Assembly (NCBI RefSeq): GCF_000350225.1
Contig: NW_005179253.1
Coordinates: 28,619 to 92,618 of the forward strand
Reading direction: 5' to 3'
DNA: 64,000 nucleotides
Origin: Chondrus crispus
Lineage: Eukaryota > Rhodophyta > Florideophyceae > Gigartinales > Gigartinaceae
In this document: positions 56,701 through 64,000 of the stretch, piece after piece
Layout: every line of letters starts with the position of its first letter
Numbering within the stretch: the first letter of the stretch is position 1
The notes under the pieces: model-generated
Databases searched by the model: none
Seen by the model: only the letters and a program-made list of their open reading frames with translations
Told to the model about the DNA's origin: nothing
Made by a program: the position numbers and the translations under genes

Positions 56701-57569
56701 CGTCAGCCGACATCAGCCTGGAGACGACCTGGATATCGATATAGAAAGCACGGAACAACCTCATGCATTGGGAGCGGTGACAACTACAAATTCCATTTTA
56801 CAGTCCATGTTCCGAAAACTCGAGGGCGTGCTCAATGCAAGGCTCAATACGCTGACAAGCAGTCTTGTTGAAAGAATGGATAAGACAGACAAAAGATTTG
56901 ATGAGGTGGGCACCCAGCTAGCAGATATTCATGCCATTGTGTCCAGAACAAACACGCCTAACAAATCCACAGACACCCCCCTCAACCGGTTTAACAAGCT
57001 TCTGGACAAACTCACTCCTTGTGATGGCCTTGTTGTCAACCGAGATGCTTGTCATCGAATTCTATGCAGCATTGTGCCCTTCGAAGTTCTTCGGACAGCT
57101 CGTGATAACACCTTGGCCAAGGAACGGGTCTTGTTTCGTTTTTCAACTGCAGTACAGGTTTTGCTGTGCGGGAAAAATCCAAGGGAGACAAGAAAGCAGT
57201 TCAGAGAGGGTATTGGCGGACGCCACAGTCGCTTCAAGAAGAATGTTGTCCTCAACTTCATATACAATGTGCAGCTGAACAGCTTTGGAATGTTTGCGGA
57301 TGACGGCGAGGAAGGGGAGGCCAGAGCAGATCAGAATGTTATCGCAGCCGACGCCGTTCGTGAAACTGCTGAAAATCCTGAGGGCCGCACTTGTAAAACG
57401 GACACTCCCGTCGATTTCAGTTGCACCGGGAAAGCTGTGAGTTTGCGCCAACCAGACTGGCTGAAGAAAGGAATCATCCTTGAAACCGACATCGAGCACG
57501 CCAGGTTGGTGCAGGATTACAGTAAGTCTGAAGCCTCGAAACGTAGACTGAAGGATGTCGAAAGTGAAA
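53734..57569. mobile_element. Transposon-like unit, copy A (truncated at its right end)
   Basis: A 3,836-bp segment repeated almost base for base from 57570, the two 551-codon frames differing at about seven residues. It begins CACTACGAGGTCATATTTTC. It carries the 551-codon gene (-) and the first 540 codons of the gene that is 861 codons long in copy B. The right end is cut at 57569, where copy B starts with the same CACTACGAGG. CACTA-type transposons begin with CACTA, but the opposite end is not in the window, so the class is tentative. Confidence 0.8.
54094..55749 (-). CDS. 551-residue protein of unknown family, copy A
   Basis: From ATG 55749 (MSRWTIKISPENAWIADIWG). Residues about 75-150 alternate like a small beta-barrel: VEVLWMLEDDDDEATWCSAQ, then ATLEYEEKAAYGDHIHQVEF; a Tudor- or SH3-like chromatin-reader fold is my guess. 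A coiled coil spans about residues 195-245 (RMKELADIVDRLRKSHAQVL), followed by a helical globular part (SFIRVVADCELADFELIARN) and a C-terminal region ending in Pro/Gly-rich sequence. It is divergently arranged with the next gene across about 200 bp, which probably holds a shared promoter. No transposase motif is recognised. Confidence 0.65.
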   Translation of the reverse strand: MSRWTIKISPENAWIADIWGMPRPNPRSPHNKAISRPNHLRDRLSRIFDKISGVRLDRGMQRLRACREREALPLPNDFVEVLWMLEDDDDEATWCSAQVTDIEDAPATAANDKVQVLATATLEYEEKAAYGDHIHQVEFVVGRLLRRAELDGDENNNPVLTWRTPVIPQAHDGMDEADRDWTGDDIAKNSKRRRVVDQYRMKELADIVDRLRKSHAQVLGQVDMLNRKVELNSCRISEGLSSTRDESVLKIVNFLRHRLEVPVQKSLRKPSSHIEQTSADKMNIGTLGGMTQSFIRVVADCELADFELIARNLYGCMVEDSTLRLVFYPEYAETQGLAGTSQKFYILFNRMAGLCSFLGLYHKADRLAMLKKEGSAGVGMLRLMGTYVYSSDVGAPAAVFVGHSCGNTFERDVANPGSGELVLFRNNRIWDSESKTFDAGLRCTRRRPSIVEDPNVSSAVPLPSRAFHLVWRRAQEVSGHWSKRDRKRHVRVPGQLAVVMPYVMFVGDSHCADARRELNEDAMNEIVSPVHPGTVGQQDVPGSPNTAGGNV

Positions 57570-57598
57570 CACTACGAGGTCATATTTTCAATATCTGA
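55949..57598 (+). pseudogene. Copy A of the 861-codon ORF, truncated by copy B
   Basis: From ATG 55949 (MSNTRAAKKRAIPEAANASP), it matches the copy B gene up to LKDVESE, then runs into the first bases of copy B and stops at 57598 (TLRGHIFNI). So 540 native codons remain of 861. The N-terminal basic, acidic and coiled-coil regions are kept; the last third is lost. Confidence 0.85.
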
Positions 57599-57929
57599 AA
57601 TGATTTTTTAGAATGGCCCGGTAGATTTAGTGGTTCGAATTTTGTTTTAGATTTTTTGGCGCGCGCGCAGCACACTTTTCTGATCGTATCAAACATACCG
57701 CTGGTCTAGCCTGATGAGCCATTTTAAATGTAAAATATAGTATAGGACGGATATCTGTTAGTTTCTACTAGATCCAGGCTGATATTGTACTGGTGCGCAC
57801 CAACACTTTGAAGCTGCATAGTGTGGCCATCCACGTGTGGAAAATGGGAAGGAGCTTAGTTCATTGCTCGAGATCGCTTCAGTGTAAATGTATCGCAGCG
57901 TCGTTTATTAGTAGCCTTAAACTACATTA

Positions 57930-59585
57930 CTATACATTACCGCCAGCGGTGTTGGGTGATCCCGGCACATCCTGTTGACCAACAGTTCCCGGGTGCACCG
58001 GACTGACAATTTCGTTCATCGCATCTTCGTTCAGCTCTCGACGCGCGTCCGCGCAATGCGAGTCCCCCACAAACATCACATATGGCATCACGACTGCCAG
58101 CTGCCCTGGAACACGAACATGCCTTTTCCTGTCCCTCTTAGACCAGTGCCCGGAAACCTCTTGCGCTCTCCGCCACACCAAATGAAAAGCCCGACTGGGC
58201 AGAGGAACTGCGCTTGACACATTTGGGTCTTCCACTATGGACGGCCTCCGCCTAGTACAACGCAGGCCTGCATCGAAGGTCTTGCTTTCCGAGTCCCATA
58301 TGCGGTTGTTCCTGAACAACACAAGCTCTCCGCTCCCGGGGTTAGCAACATCCCTTTCGAAGGTGTTTCCGCAACTGCGCCCTACAAAAACTGCAGCGGG
58401 GGCCCCGACATCGCTCGAATATACATACGTACCCATCAACCTCAACATTCCGACCCCCGCACTGCCCTCCTTCTTCAACATCGCGAGACGGTCCGCCTTA
58501 TGGTATAATCCCAGAAATGAACAAAGCCCTGCCATGCGATTGAACAGTATGTAGAATGTCTGCGATGTCCCGGCCGGGCCCTGTGTCTCTGCATACTCAG
58601 GATAGAACACCAGACGCAATGTCGAATCCTCGACCATGCAGCCGTATAGATTCCTCGCTATCAACTCAAAATCTGCCAGCTCGCAATCCGCAACGACCCG
58701 AATGAAGCTCTGCGTCATACCCCCTAAGGTCCCTATATTCATTTTGTCGGCCGACGTTTGTTCAATATGACTTGACGGCTTACGCAGCGACTTCTGCACT
58801 GCGACTTCCAGGCGGTGGCGCAGAAAGTTCACTATCTTCAGCACGGACTCATCCCTTGTCGACGACAGCCCCTCCGATATCCGACAACTGTTTAGCTCGA
58901 CCTTCCGATTTAGCATGTCTACTTGGCCAAGTACTTGTGCATGGCTTTTCCTCAGTCGATCAACGATATCCGCGAGTTCTTTCATCCGGTACTGGTCAAC
59001 AACTCTCCGCCTCTTACTGTTTTTTGCAATATCATCTCCAGTCCAGTCTCTATCCGCTTCATCCATCCTGTCATGAGCCTGTGGAATAACTGGCGTCCGC
59101 CATGTCAGTACCGGATTGTTATTCTCGTCTCCATCCAGCTCCGCGCGTCTCAATAAACGGCCAACAATGAATTCCACTTGATGAATATGATCACCGTATG
59201 CAGCCTTCTCCTCGTATTCCAAAGTAGCTGTCGCCAACACCTGAACCTTATCGTTCGCGGCCGTGGCGGGAGCATCCTCAATATCCGTTACTTGCGCGCT
59301 GCACCACGTTGCTTCGTCGTCATCGTCTTCCAACATCCATAGAACCTCGACGAAATCATTCGGTAGAGGCAGCGCTTCTCTTTCTCGGCATGCCCGAAGG
59401 CGTTGCATTCCTCTGTCAAGGCGGACGCCACTTATCTTGTCGAAGATACGCGATAGGCGATCTCTGAGATGATTCGGACGGGAAATAGCCTTGTCGTGTG
59501 GCGAGCGCGGATTCGGTCTGGGCATACCCCAGATATCCGCAATCCAAGCATTCTCCGGGGAGATTTTTATTGTCCAACGACTCAT
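57930..59585 (-). CDS. 551-residue protein of unknown family, copy B
   Basis: Same length and start as copy A (ATG 59585), with about seven substitutions visible, such as VEFIVG for VEFVVG and LEVAVQKS for LEVPVQKS, and no gaps. Two intact copies with only scattered changes suggest it has stayed open since duplication. Features are as for copy A: a probable small beta-barrel, a coiled coil, a helical core. Confidence 0.65.
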   Translation of the reverse strand: MSRWTIKISPENAWIADIWGMPRPNPRSPHDKAISRPNHLRDRLSRIFDKISGVRLDRGMQRLRACREREALPLPNDFVEVLWMLEDDDDEATWCSAQVTDIEDAPATAANDKVQVLATATLEYEEKAAYGDHIHQVEFIVGRLLRRAELDGDENNNPVLTWRTPVIPQAHDRMDEADRDWTGDDIAKNSKRRRVVDQYRMKELADIVDRLRKSHAQVLGQVDMLNRKVELNSCRISEGLSSTRDESVLKIVNFLRHRLEVAVQKSLRKPSSHIEQTSADKMNIGTLGGMTQSFIRVVADCELADFELIARNLYGCMVEDSTLRLVFYPEYAETQGPAGTSQTFYILFNRMAGLCSFLGLYHKADRLAMLKKEGSAGVGMLRLMGTYVYSSDVGAPAAVFVGRSCGNTFERDVANPGSGELVLFRNNRIWDSESKTFDAGLRCTRRRPSIVEDPNVSSAVPLPSRAFHLVWRRAQEVSGHWSKRDRKRHVRVPGQLAVVMPYVMFVGDSHCADARRELNEDAMNEIVSPVHPGTVGQQDVPGSPNTAGGNV

Positions 59586-59785
59586 TCAAGCACCCCCGAA
59601 CAGGAATTTTCTAACAAAATGGAATAGTCGTGGCCACTCACAGTACGTTTGTGGGCGTTTTCACATTGATATTCACCAATACTGTAATGGGTGGCCTTTA
59701 GGCCGGCCGGCCAACTTTTTCACATGCTGTTATAGCTGCAGGTTCTTCGTATCCAGAAATTGAGGAACACCGCCCCTTTTTCCCA
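59586..59785. promoter_or_regulatory. Shared divergent intergenic region
   Basis: 200 bp between the divergent starts at 59585 and 59786, nearly identical to 55750-55948 in copy A. It contains GGCCTTTAGGCCGGCCGGCC, a GC palindrome cluster, near 59692-59711. It is the only place for promoters of both genes. Confidence 0.5.
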
Positions 59786-62371
59786 ATGTCGAATACACGG
59801 GCCGCCAAGAAACGTGCTATACCCGAAGCAGCCAATGCTTCACCAGGCTCTAAGAAGATGCGTCGCAACAGTTCGGAGGTTCGTCGCCGGCCAAACGTTT
59901 CTCCGCCCAAAACAAGGGCTATTCTCTCGCAGTTGACCCCTCGAAACAGCCGTAGAAGATCCCCCCGTAACCGGGCGTTAGCCCGGAAGTCTCGGGGAGC
60001 GGCCGCTACGGAATCCAACGCAACGCAGGGCGATGAGCGCCCAGTCACGACTGTGAGATCGTCAAGGCGGGTGCTTCATTTGCAGAATGAGGAAATGGTA
60101 CCTAGACAAGCGCGAGTGCACCCAATTACCCCAGAAATCACACCAGTCAAAAACCTGATTCTCCGTCCGGGGCAAGAGGATACATTAGAACCATCACCCC
60201 GACGTTCACCCAGAACAAAAACAGCGTTGCAAGAGCAGCCTGTTCGCAAAGTGCCAGAAATGATCATGGATTCAGACGATGAAGAAGATGAGGATTTGGC
60301 AGCTGAAGACGGAGAGAGAGAAGCAGAAATGGAGAGACGTGACCGCGAAGAAAAGGATAGATTCAGACTGATGGAACGACGCGCACGCATCTTGGAATCA
60401 GACGCCGAAAGTTTGTTTGAGGAAGAGGGTTCCACAGCTATGGCTGAGCGCGGCGTAAGAGAGCTTAAGAAACATCTCCGGGCGGAATACTGTTCGGATA
60501 GCGATGACGGGGGAATTACGGAAGTTCCTGGGACAAGCGTCAGCCGACATCAGCCTGGAGACGACCTGGATATCGATATAGAAAGCACGGAACAACCTCA
60601 TGCATTGGGAGCGGTGACAACTACAAATTCCATTTTACAGTCCATGTTCCGAAAACTCGAGGGCGTGCTCAATGCAAGGCTCAATACGCTGACAAGCAGT
60701 CTTGTTGAAAGAATGGATAAGACAGACAAAAGATTTGATGAGGTGGGCACCCAGCTAGCAGATATTCATGCCATTGTGTCCAGAACAAACACGTCTAACA
60801 AATCCACAGACACCCCCCTCAGCCGATTTAACAAGCTTCTGGACAAACTCACTCCTTGTGATGGCCTTGTTGTCAACCGAGATGCTTGTCATCGAATTCT
60901 ATGCAGCATCGTACCCTTCGAAGTTCTTCGGACAGCTCGTGATAACACCTTGGCCAAGGAACGGGTCTTGTTTCGTTTTTCAACTGCAGTACAGGTTTTG
61001 CTGTGCGGGAAAAATCCAAGGGAGACAAGAAAGCAGTTCAGAGAGGGTATTGGCGGACGCCACAGTCGCTTCAAGAAGAATGTTGTCCTCAACTTCATAT
61101 ACAATGTGCAGCTGAACAGCTTTGGAATGTTTGCGGATGACGGCGAGGAAGGGGAGGCCAGAGCAGATCAGAATGTTATCGCAGCCGACGCCGTTCGTGA
61201 AACTGCTGAAAATCCTGAGGGCCGCACTTGTAAAACGGACACTCCCGTCGATTTCAGTTGCACCGGGAAAGCTGTGAGTTTGCGCCAACCAGACTGGCTG
61301 AAGAAAGGATTCATCCTTGAAACCGACATCGAGCACGCCAGGTTGGTGCAGGATTACAGTAAGTCTGAAGCCTCGAAACGTAGACTGAAGGATGTCGAAA
61401 GTGAAAGTGATTCTGGGGAAGAAGAGGATGGTGAATACACGCCCGGGCCCGGGAACATGCAAGCGCCAGAGAAAGTTGTGGTAAAGGAGGTTCCAACGAC
61501 GCGGGACGTTGCCAGGCACGGAGCTTGGAAGATATACAAGCTTATGGGCAAGCACTTGAACCAGTCCAGGAAGAAGTGCAAGTCAGCATTCCTCGAACAA
61601 TTAGGTTTCCTGATGGTGCCATGGTCGGGATCTGGTGTGTCAGTTGATCAATCAAAGCTTACGGTTCGTTGGGGGTTCCCAGAAGTTGATGCTTCCAAGT
61701 CAAGGGGCGGCCGCCTTCAAGACATCAAAAACACAAAGACGAAGTCTTCCGGCGATATCAACCTTAATGAATACAATTCCAACCTTCTGAGTGAGCTGTA
61801 CGGGAAGCGACAGGACATGATTCTTGTTGTTTCTCACGAGGTACAAGTGACTGAGGCCTTAGGTTCGTCTAAAAGAAAGAGAAACAGAACGAAAAAGAGA
61901 GTTATCAACAAAGCTATCAACGTTGTGGAGGCAGCCGCCAAGTTTTGCACGGAGTTTGCGCAAAGTTCCGATTCGGAAAGAAGTCCACTCTCATTCCTCC
62001 TTGGTCACAAAGATGCACTCCGCTGTATTCTCGGAATCGCCTTAGTCTTCAAAGACTTGACGTCTCAGTTTTTGGTGAAGAACTGTGAAAACGGTCGCGT
62101 CCGTGATATCAACAACATGGACACCACAAGTATCAAATGTGGAAATTTGAGACTATCCGAGCTCATACCAGGTCGTTCATCACAGATCAGATCCCTTTCG
62201 GGGACAGTTCTCCGCATGAAGGATAATTTGTACTGCAAGCTAAACGTTGGGGCGAGTCCTCGCAATGATGGTACTGAAGCAGGTGTGAACGGTGTCGAAG
62301 GGCAGCGTACCAGGGACACATCAGCGCGAGAGATACAGCCTTCAGTGGATGGCGGTGTGTTCGCCATTTAG
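59786..62371 (+). CDS. 861-residue protein of an unrecognised transposon-linked family
   Basis: From ATG 59786. Residues 1-170 are basic and Ser/Pro/Arg-rich with nuclear-localisation-like clusters (RAAKKRA, KKMRRN). Residues 180-250 hold an acidic run and a charged helix (DREEKDRFRLMERRARILES). A coiled coil with NSILQSMFRKLEGVLNARLN follows near 295. The globular part has LLCGKNPRETRKQFREGIGG near 407, PDWLKKGFI near 502, LGFLMVPWS near 610, and LRLSELIPGRS near 790. The first, second and last motifs recur in order in the ORF at 43767-45818. No DDE, helicase or nuclease signature is recognised. It ends 48 bp from the stop of the convergent gene. Confidence 0.7.
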   Translation: MSNTRAAKKRAIPEAANASPGSKKMRRNSSEVRRRPNVSPPKTRAILSQLTPRNSRRRSPRNRALARKSRGAAATESNATQGDERPVTTVRSSRRVLHLQNEEMVPRQARVHPITPEITPVKNLILRPGQEDTLEPSPRRSPRTKTALQEQPVRKVPEMIMDSDDEEDEDLAAEDGEREAEMERRDREEKDRFRLMERRARILESDAESLFEEEGSTAMAERGVRELKKHLRAEYCSDSDDGGITEVPGTSVSRHQPGDDLDIDIESTEQPHALGAVTTTNSILQSMFRKLEGVLNARLNTLTSSLVERMDKTDKRFDEVGTQLADIHAIVSRTNTSNKSTDTPLSRFNKLLDKLTPCDGLVVNRDACHRILCSIVPFEVLRTARDNTLAKERVLFRFSTAVQVLLCGKNPRETRKQFREGIGGRHSRFKKNVVLNFIYNVQLNSFGMFADDGEEGEARADQNVIAADAVRETAENPEGRTCKTDTPVDFSCTGKAVSLRQPDWLKKGFILETDIEHARLVQDYSKSEASKRRLKDVESESDSGEEEDGEYTPGPGNMQAPEKVVVKEVPTTRDVARHGAWKIYKLMGKHLNQSRKKCKSAFLEQLGFLMVPWSGSGVSVDQSKLTVRWGFPEVDASKSRGGRLQDIKNTKTKSSGDINLNEYNSNLLSELYGKRQDMILVVSHEVQVTEALGSSKRKRNRTKKRVINKAINVVEAAAKFCTEFAQSSDSERSPLSFLLGHKDALRCILGIALVFKDLTSQFLVKNCENGRVRDINNMDTTSIKCGNLRLSELIPGRSSQIRSLSGTVLRMKDNLYCKLNVGASPRNDGTEAGVNGVEGQRTRDTSAREIQPSVDGGVFAI

Positions 62372-62419
62372 CATAGGTACAGTCAATGAATCTTTACTTC
62401 ACTTTGGCCAAAGTGTTTA

Positions 62420-64000
62420 CTAGTAGTCATTGTCCATACTCGAGCGCCTGAATCTGGTCCTCTCTGGTTCCGGAGCAGTCCATTCCCTCTGCCGAGCTCG
62501 ACCACGAAACGGAGAAACATCATGGTAACCGTATCCGTATAGAAGTTCATCGTTTGCTTCTATTCTCTGCCCTGTGCCATAGCCAATGCCTTGACGTTGA
62601 TATCGTTCACGACTATCCCGTCCCCTACCAACCCACTCGTTCCTATCTCGCCAGTCCCCTTCATCTCGAACATAATGATGGCGGCCGCCCCTTTGTTCTC
62701 CTCTCCTGTCATCATTGTATCCATCATATCCGCTGTCCGTCCTCTGGGGTGGGTGTACATGAGGTACATTGAACGGGCCATGGAACGGGGTTATACTCGG
62801 CCTATGGTGTAAATGTTTGGCGCGGACAGCCGACGGATGCCCAGTTGCCGTTCCATTAATGAAGCTGCGCAGCGATTCATTCTCCTGCTGCAGCCTGCCC
62901 ACTTCTTGAGAGATCTGATCAACAGTTCTGGTCGTTTTGCTTGCTGTATCATACAGCAATGATACCAGCCCTCTAACAGTCAGACTACCGTGGAGGTCCC
63001 ACTGCTTGGCAATGACGAGCGCGGGAAGGCCTTCCACTAACGACAAATCCTGTGGATGAAGACTTAGGGTCATAGGCGAGGACCGCCTCTCCTCCATGCG
63101 CCGCTGCTGACGCGCAGCCAACCGAATCCTTCTCGATTTGAAAGAAAGGTATCGCACTTCTCCTCCTGCCTTCCTCATATCCGCCTCTCCCGTTCCATGC
63201 AACGCGTGGAAGTACACGCAGTTAGATAGATGCGGATTTGTGCTCACCATATAGCATTCCAGATGTCGTGGCAGCTTATGCACAAACTCCATGAGAGGAA
63301 AGAGCATCTGGCTCCCATTCACCCACTTCACATCCTTGCATACGTCCTTCAGCACTGTAATGGTACCCTTGTCCACCAAGAATAGGCGGCCGCCCCTTGT
63401 TGCCTCGTTGAACCAAAACGCACAAAACATGGTGCATATCTCCATGCGAAACATTTGCCAAAGCCTGCGACATCTTTCTGACATCACGCCTCCCTCCCTT
63501 ACGACCATTTCTTCATGGTAGTAGTAGATGACCGGCGGCAGTGGTAGCGGAACTCCCACAGGGAACTTCAGAGCTTGCAGCCACTGTGGGCATTGGGGAA
63601 ACACCTCTTTATACGAAGCATCGTCAAAGTACATGGTCTCGTAACAGTCGAAAGGTATAAGCAGCCCATAGCGATTCCTCGTATAGCGCTCGTATGAGAA
63701 GTTTGCTCTGTGCTTGAAAGCATTCCACCAACGCCCCATCAATGGATCAGCGAAAAGAGGGAACTTGTGGCGACGTAGGGTATGACGGGACTGCAACACG
63801 TAGTCCATTTCGTCAAGATAATAACAATCGAGTACATCTCTGGCGAAAGTGCGGCCGCACGTCAATGTACTGGGCACCTCCCAATAGTTGCTATTGGCAG
63901 CAAACTGACTCCACCCTTCCATGGCCGATGCATTATCCTGCATCGCGAGCTGACGGAACCGCTTCACATCTCCTTTCTGGTGCACTGTGTGCTGCAGCAC
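62420..64000 (-). CDS. Third gene of the unit, 5' end off window; RGYD-rich C-terminus
   Basis: 526 codons are visible; the frame is open at the window edge, so the N-terminus is missing. The first 330 visible residues are globular and aromatic (NYWEVPSTLTCGRTFARDVL, WWNAFKHRANFSYERYTRN, PPVIYYYHEEMVVREGG, LWQMFRMEICTMFCAFWFNE). A short coiled coil follows (VDQISQEVGRLQQENESLRS). The last 110 residues are rich in Arg, Gly, Tyr and Asp, like RNA- or DNA-binding low-complexity tails. No known domain is recognised. It is convergent with the 861-codon gene. Confidence 0.6.
   Translation of the reverse strand: MLQHTVHQKGDVKRFRQLAMQDNASAMEGWSQFAANSNYWEVPSTLTCGRTFARDVLDCYYLDEMDYVLQSRHTLRRHKFPLFADPLMGRWWNAFKHRANFSYERYTRNRYGLLIPFDCYETMYFDDASYKEVFPQCPQWLQALKFPVGVPLPLPPVIYYYHEEMVVREGGVMSERCRRLWQMFRMEICTMFCAFWFNEATRGGRLFLVDKGTITVLKDVCKDVKWVNGSQMLFPLMEFVHKLPRHLECYMVSTNPHLSNCVYFHALHGTGEADMRKAGGEVRYLSFKSRRIRLAARQQRRMEERRSSPMTLSLHPQDLSLVEGLPALVIAKQWDLHGSLTVRGLVSLLYDTASKTTRTVDQISQEVGRLQQENESLRSFINGTATGHPSAVRAKHLHHRPSITPFHGPFNVPHVHPPQRTDSGYDGYNDDRRGEQRGGRHHYVRDEGDWRDRNEWVGRGRDSRERYQRQGIGYGTGQRIEANDELLYGYGYHDVSPFRGRARQREWTAPEPERTRFRRSSMDNDY

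Larger units (their letters stand above)
57570..64000. mobile_element. Transposon-like unit, copy B (continues beyond the window)
   Basis: Starts CACTACGAGG at 57570 inside the ORF of copy A. It carries a 551-codon gene (-), an 861-codon gene (+) and a third gene (-) that runs off the window, so it is at least 6.4 kb long. Near-identity with copy A implies recent activity or recent duplication. Its right end and any target duplication are outside the window. Confidence 0.8.

Overview
This is a 64 kb stretch of a eukaryotic nuclear genome. Compact housekeeping genes with at most one short spliceosomal intron sit in small islands, separated by LTR retrotransposons and other repeats. Gene style and the mix of Ty1/copia and chromodomain Ty3/gypsy elements suggest an alga; a florideophyte red alga such as Chondrus is my impression, not something proven here.

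Gene-rich part, 1-13.3 kb: an unidentified helical protein cut by the window edge, an HDDC2/YfbR-like 5'-deoxynucleotidase (-), a WDR26/GID7 LisH-CTLH-WD40 protein with a tiny last exon (+), a multi-pass membrane protein with a possible plastid leader (+), a transportin/karyopherin-beta2 broken by a 48-N assembly gap (-), Rab2 with one intron (+), and a NIPA-like transporter (-).

Retroelement part, 14.2-43.1 kb: a 5'-truncated Ty1/copia fragment; a decayed Ty3/gypsy element (about 16.5-22.5 kb) followed by 3.6 kb of GC-rich sequence without a credible gene and an LTR-like block holding a cluster of hairpins; then an essentially complete 14.5 kb Ty3/gypsy element on the minus strand (28589-43112). 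The last has about 1.05 kb LTRs ending TGTAGTGCAAT...ATTGCACTACA, a TGGAG target duplication, gag, zinc knuckle, protease, RT/RNase H, integrase and chromodomain, plus a 617-codon antisense open frame. It lies inside a TTC27-like gene whose remnants flank it.

Right part, 43.7-64 kb: a 684-residue protein of unknown family, a SNF2/Rad5-like helicase pseudogene, an Mps1/TTK-like kinase with a frameshift and a DFR in place of DFG, a small type I membrane protein, two poorly identified genes, and two near-identical copies of an unrecognised transposon-like unit. The first copy (53734-57569) stops abruptly inside an ORF exactly where the second begins (57570, running off the window). Both copies begin CACTACGAGG. 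The unit carries two divergent genes (551 and 861 codons) and, convergent with the second, a third gene that runs off the window. The 861-codon product shares collinear motifs with the 684-residue protein, so the two appear to define an uncharacterised family. This unit is my best candidate for something undescribed.
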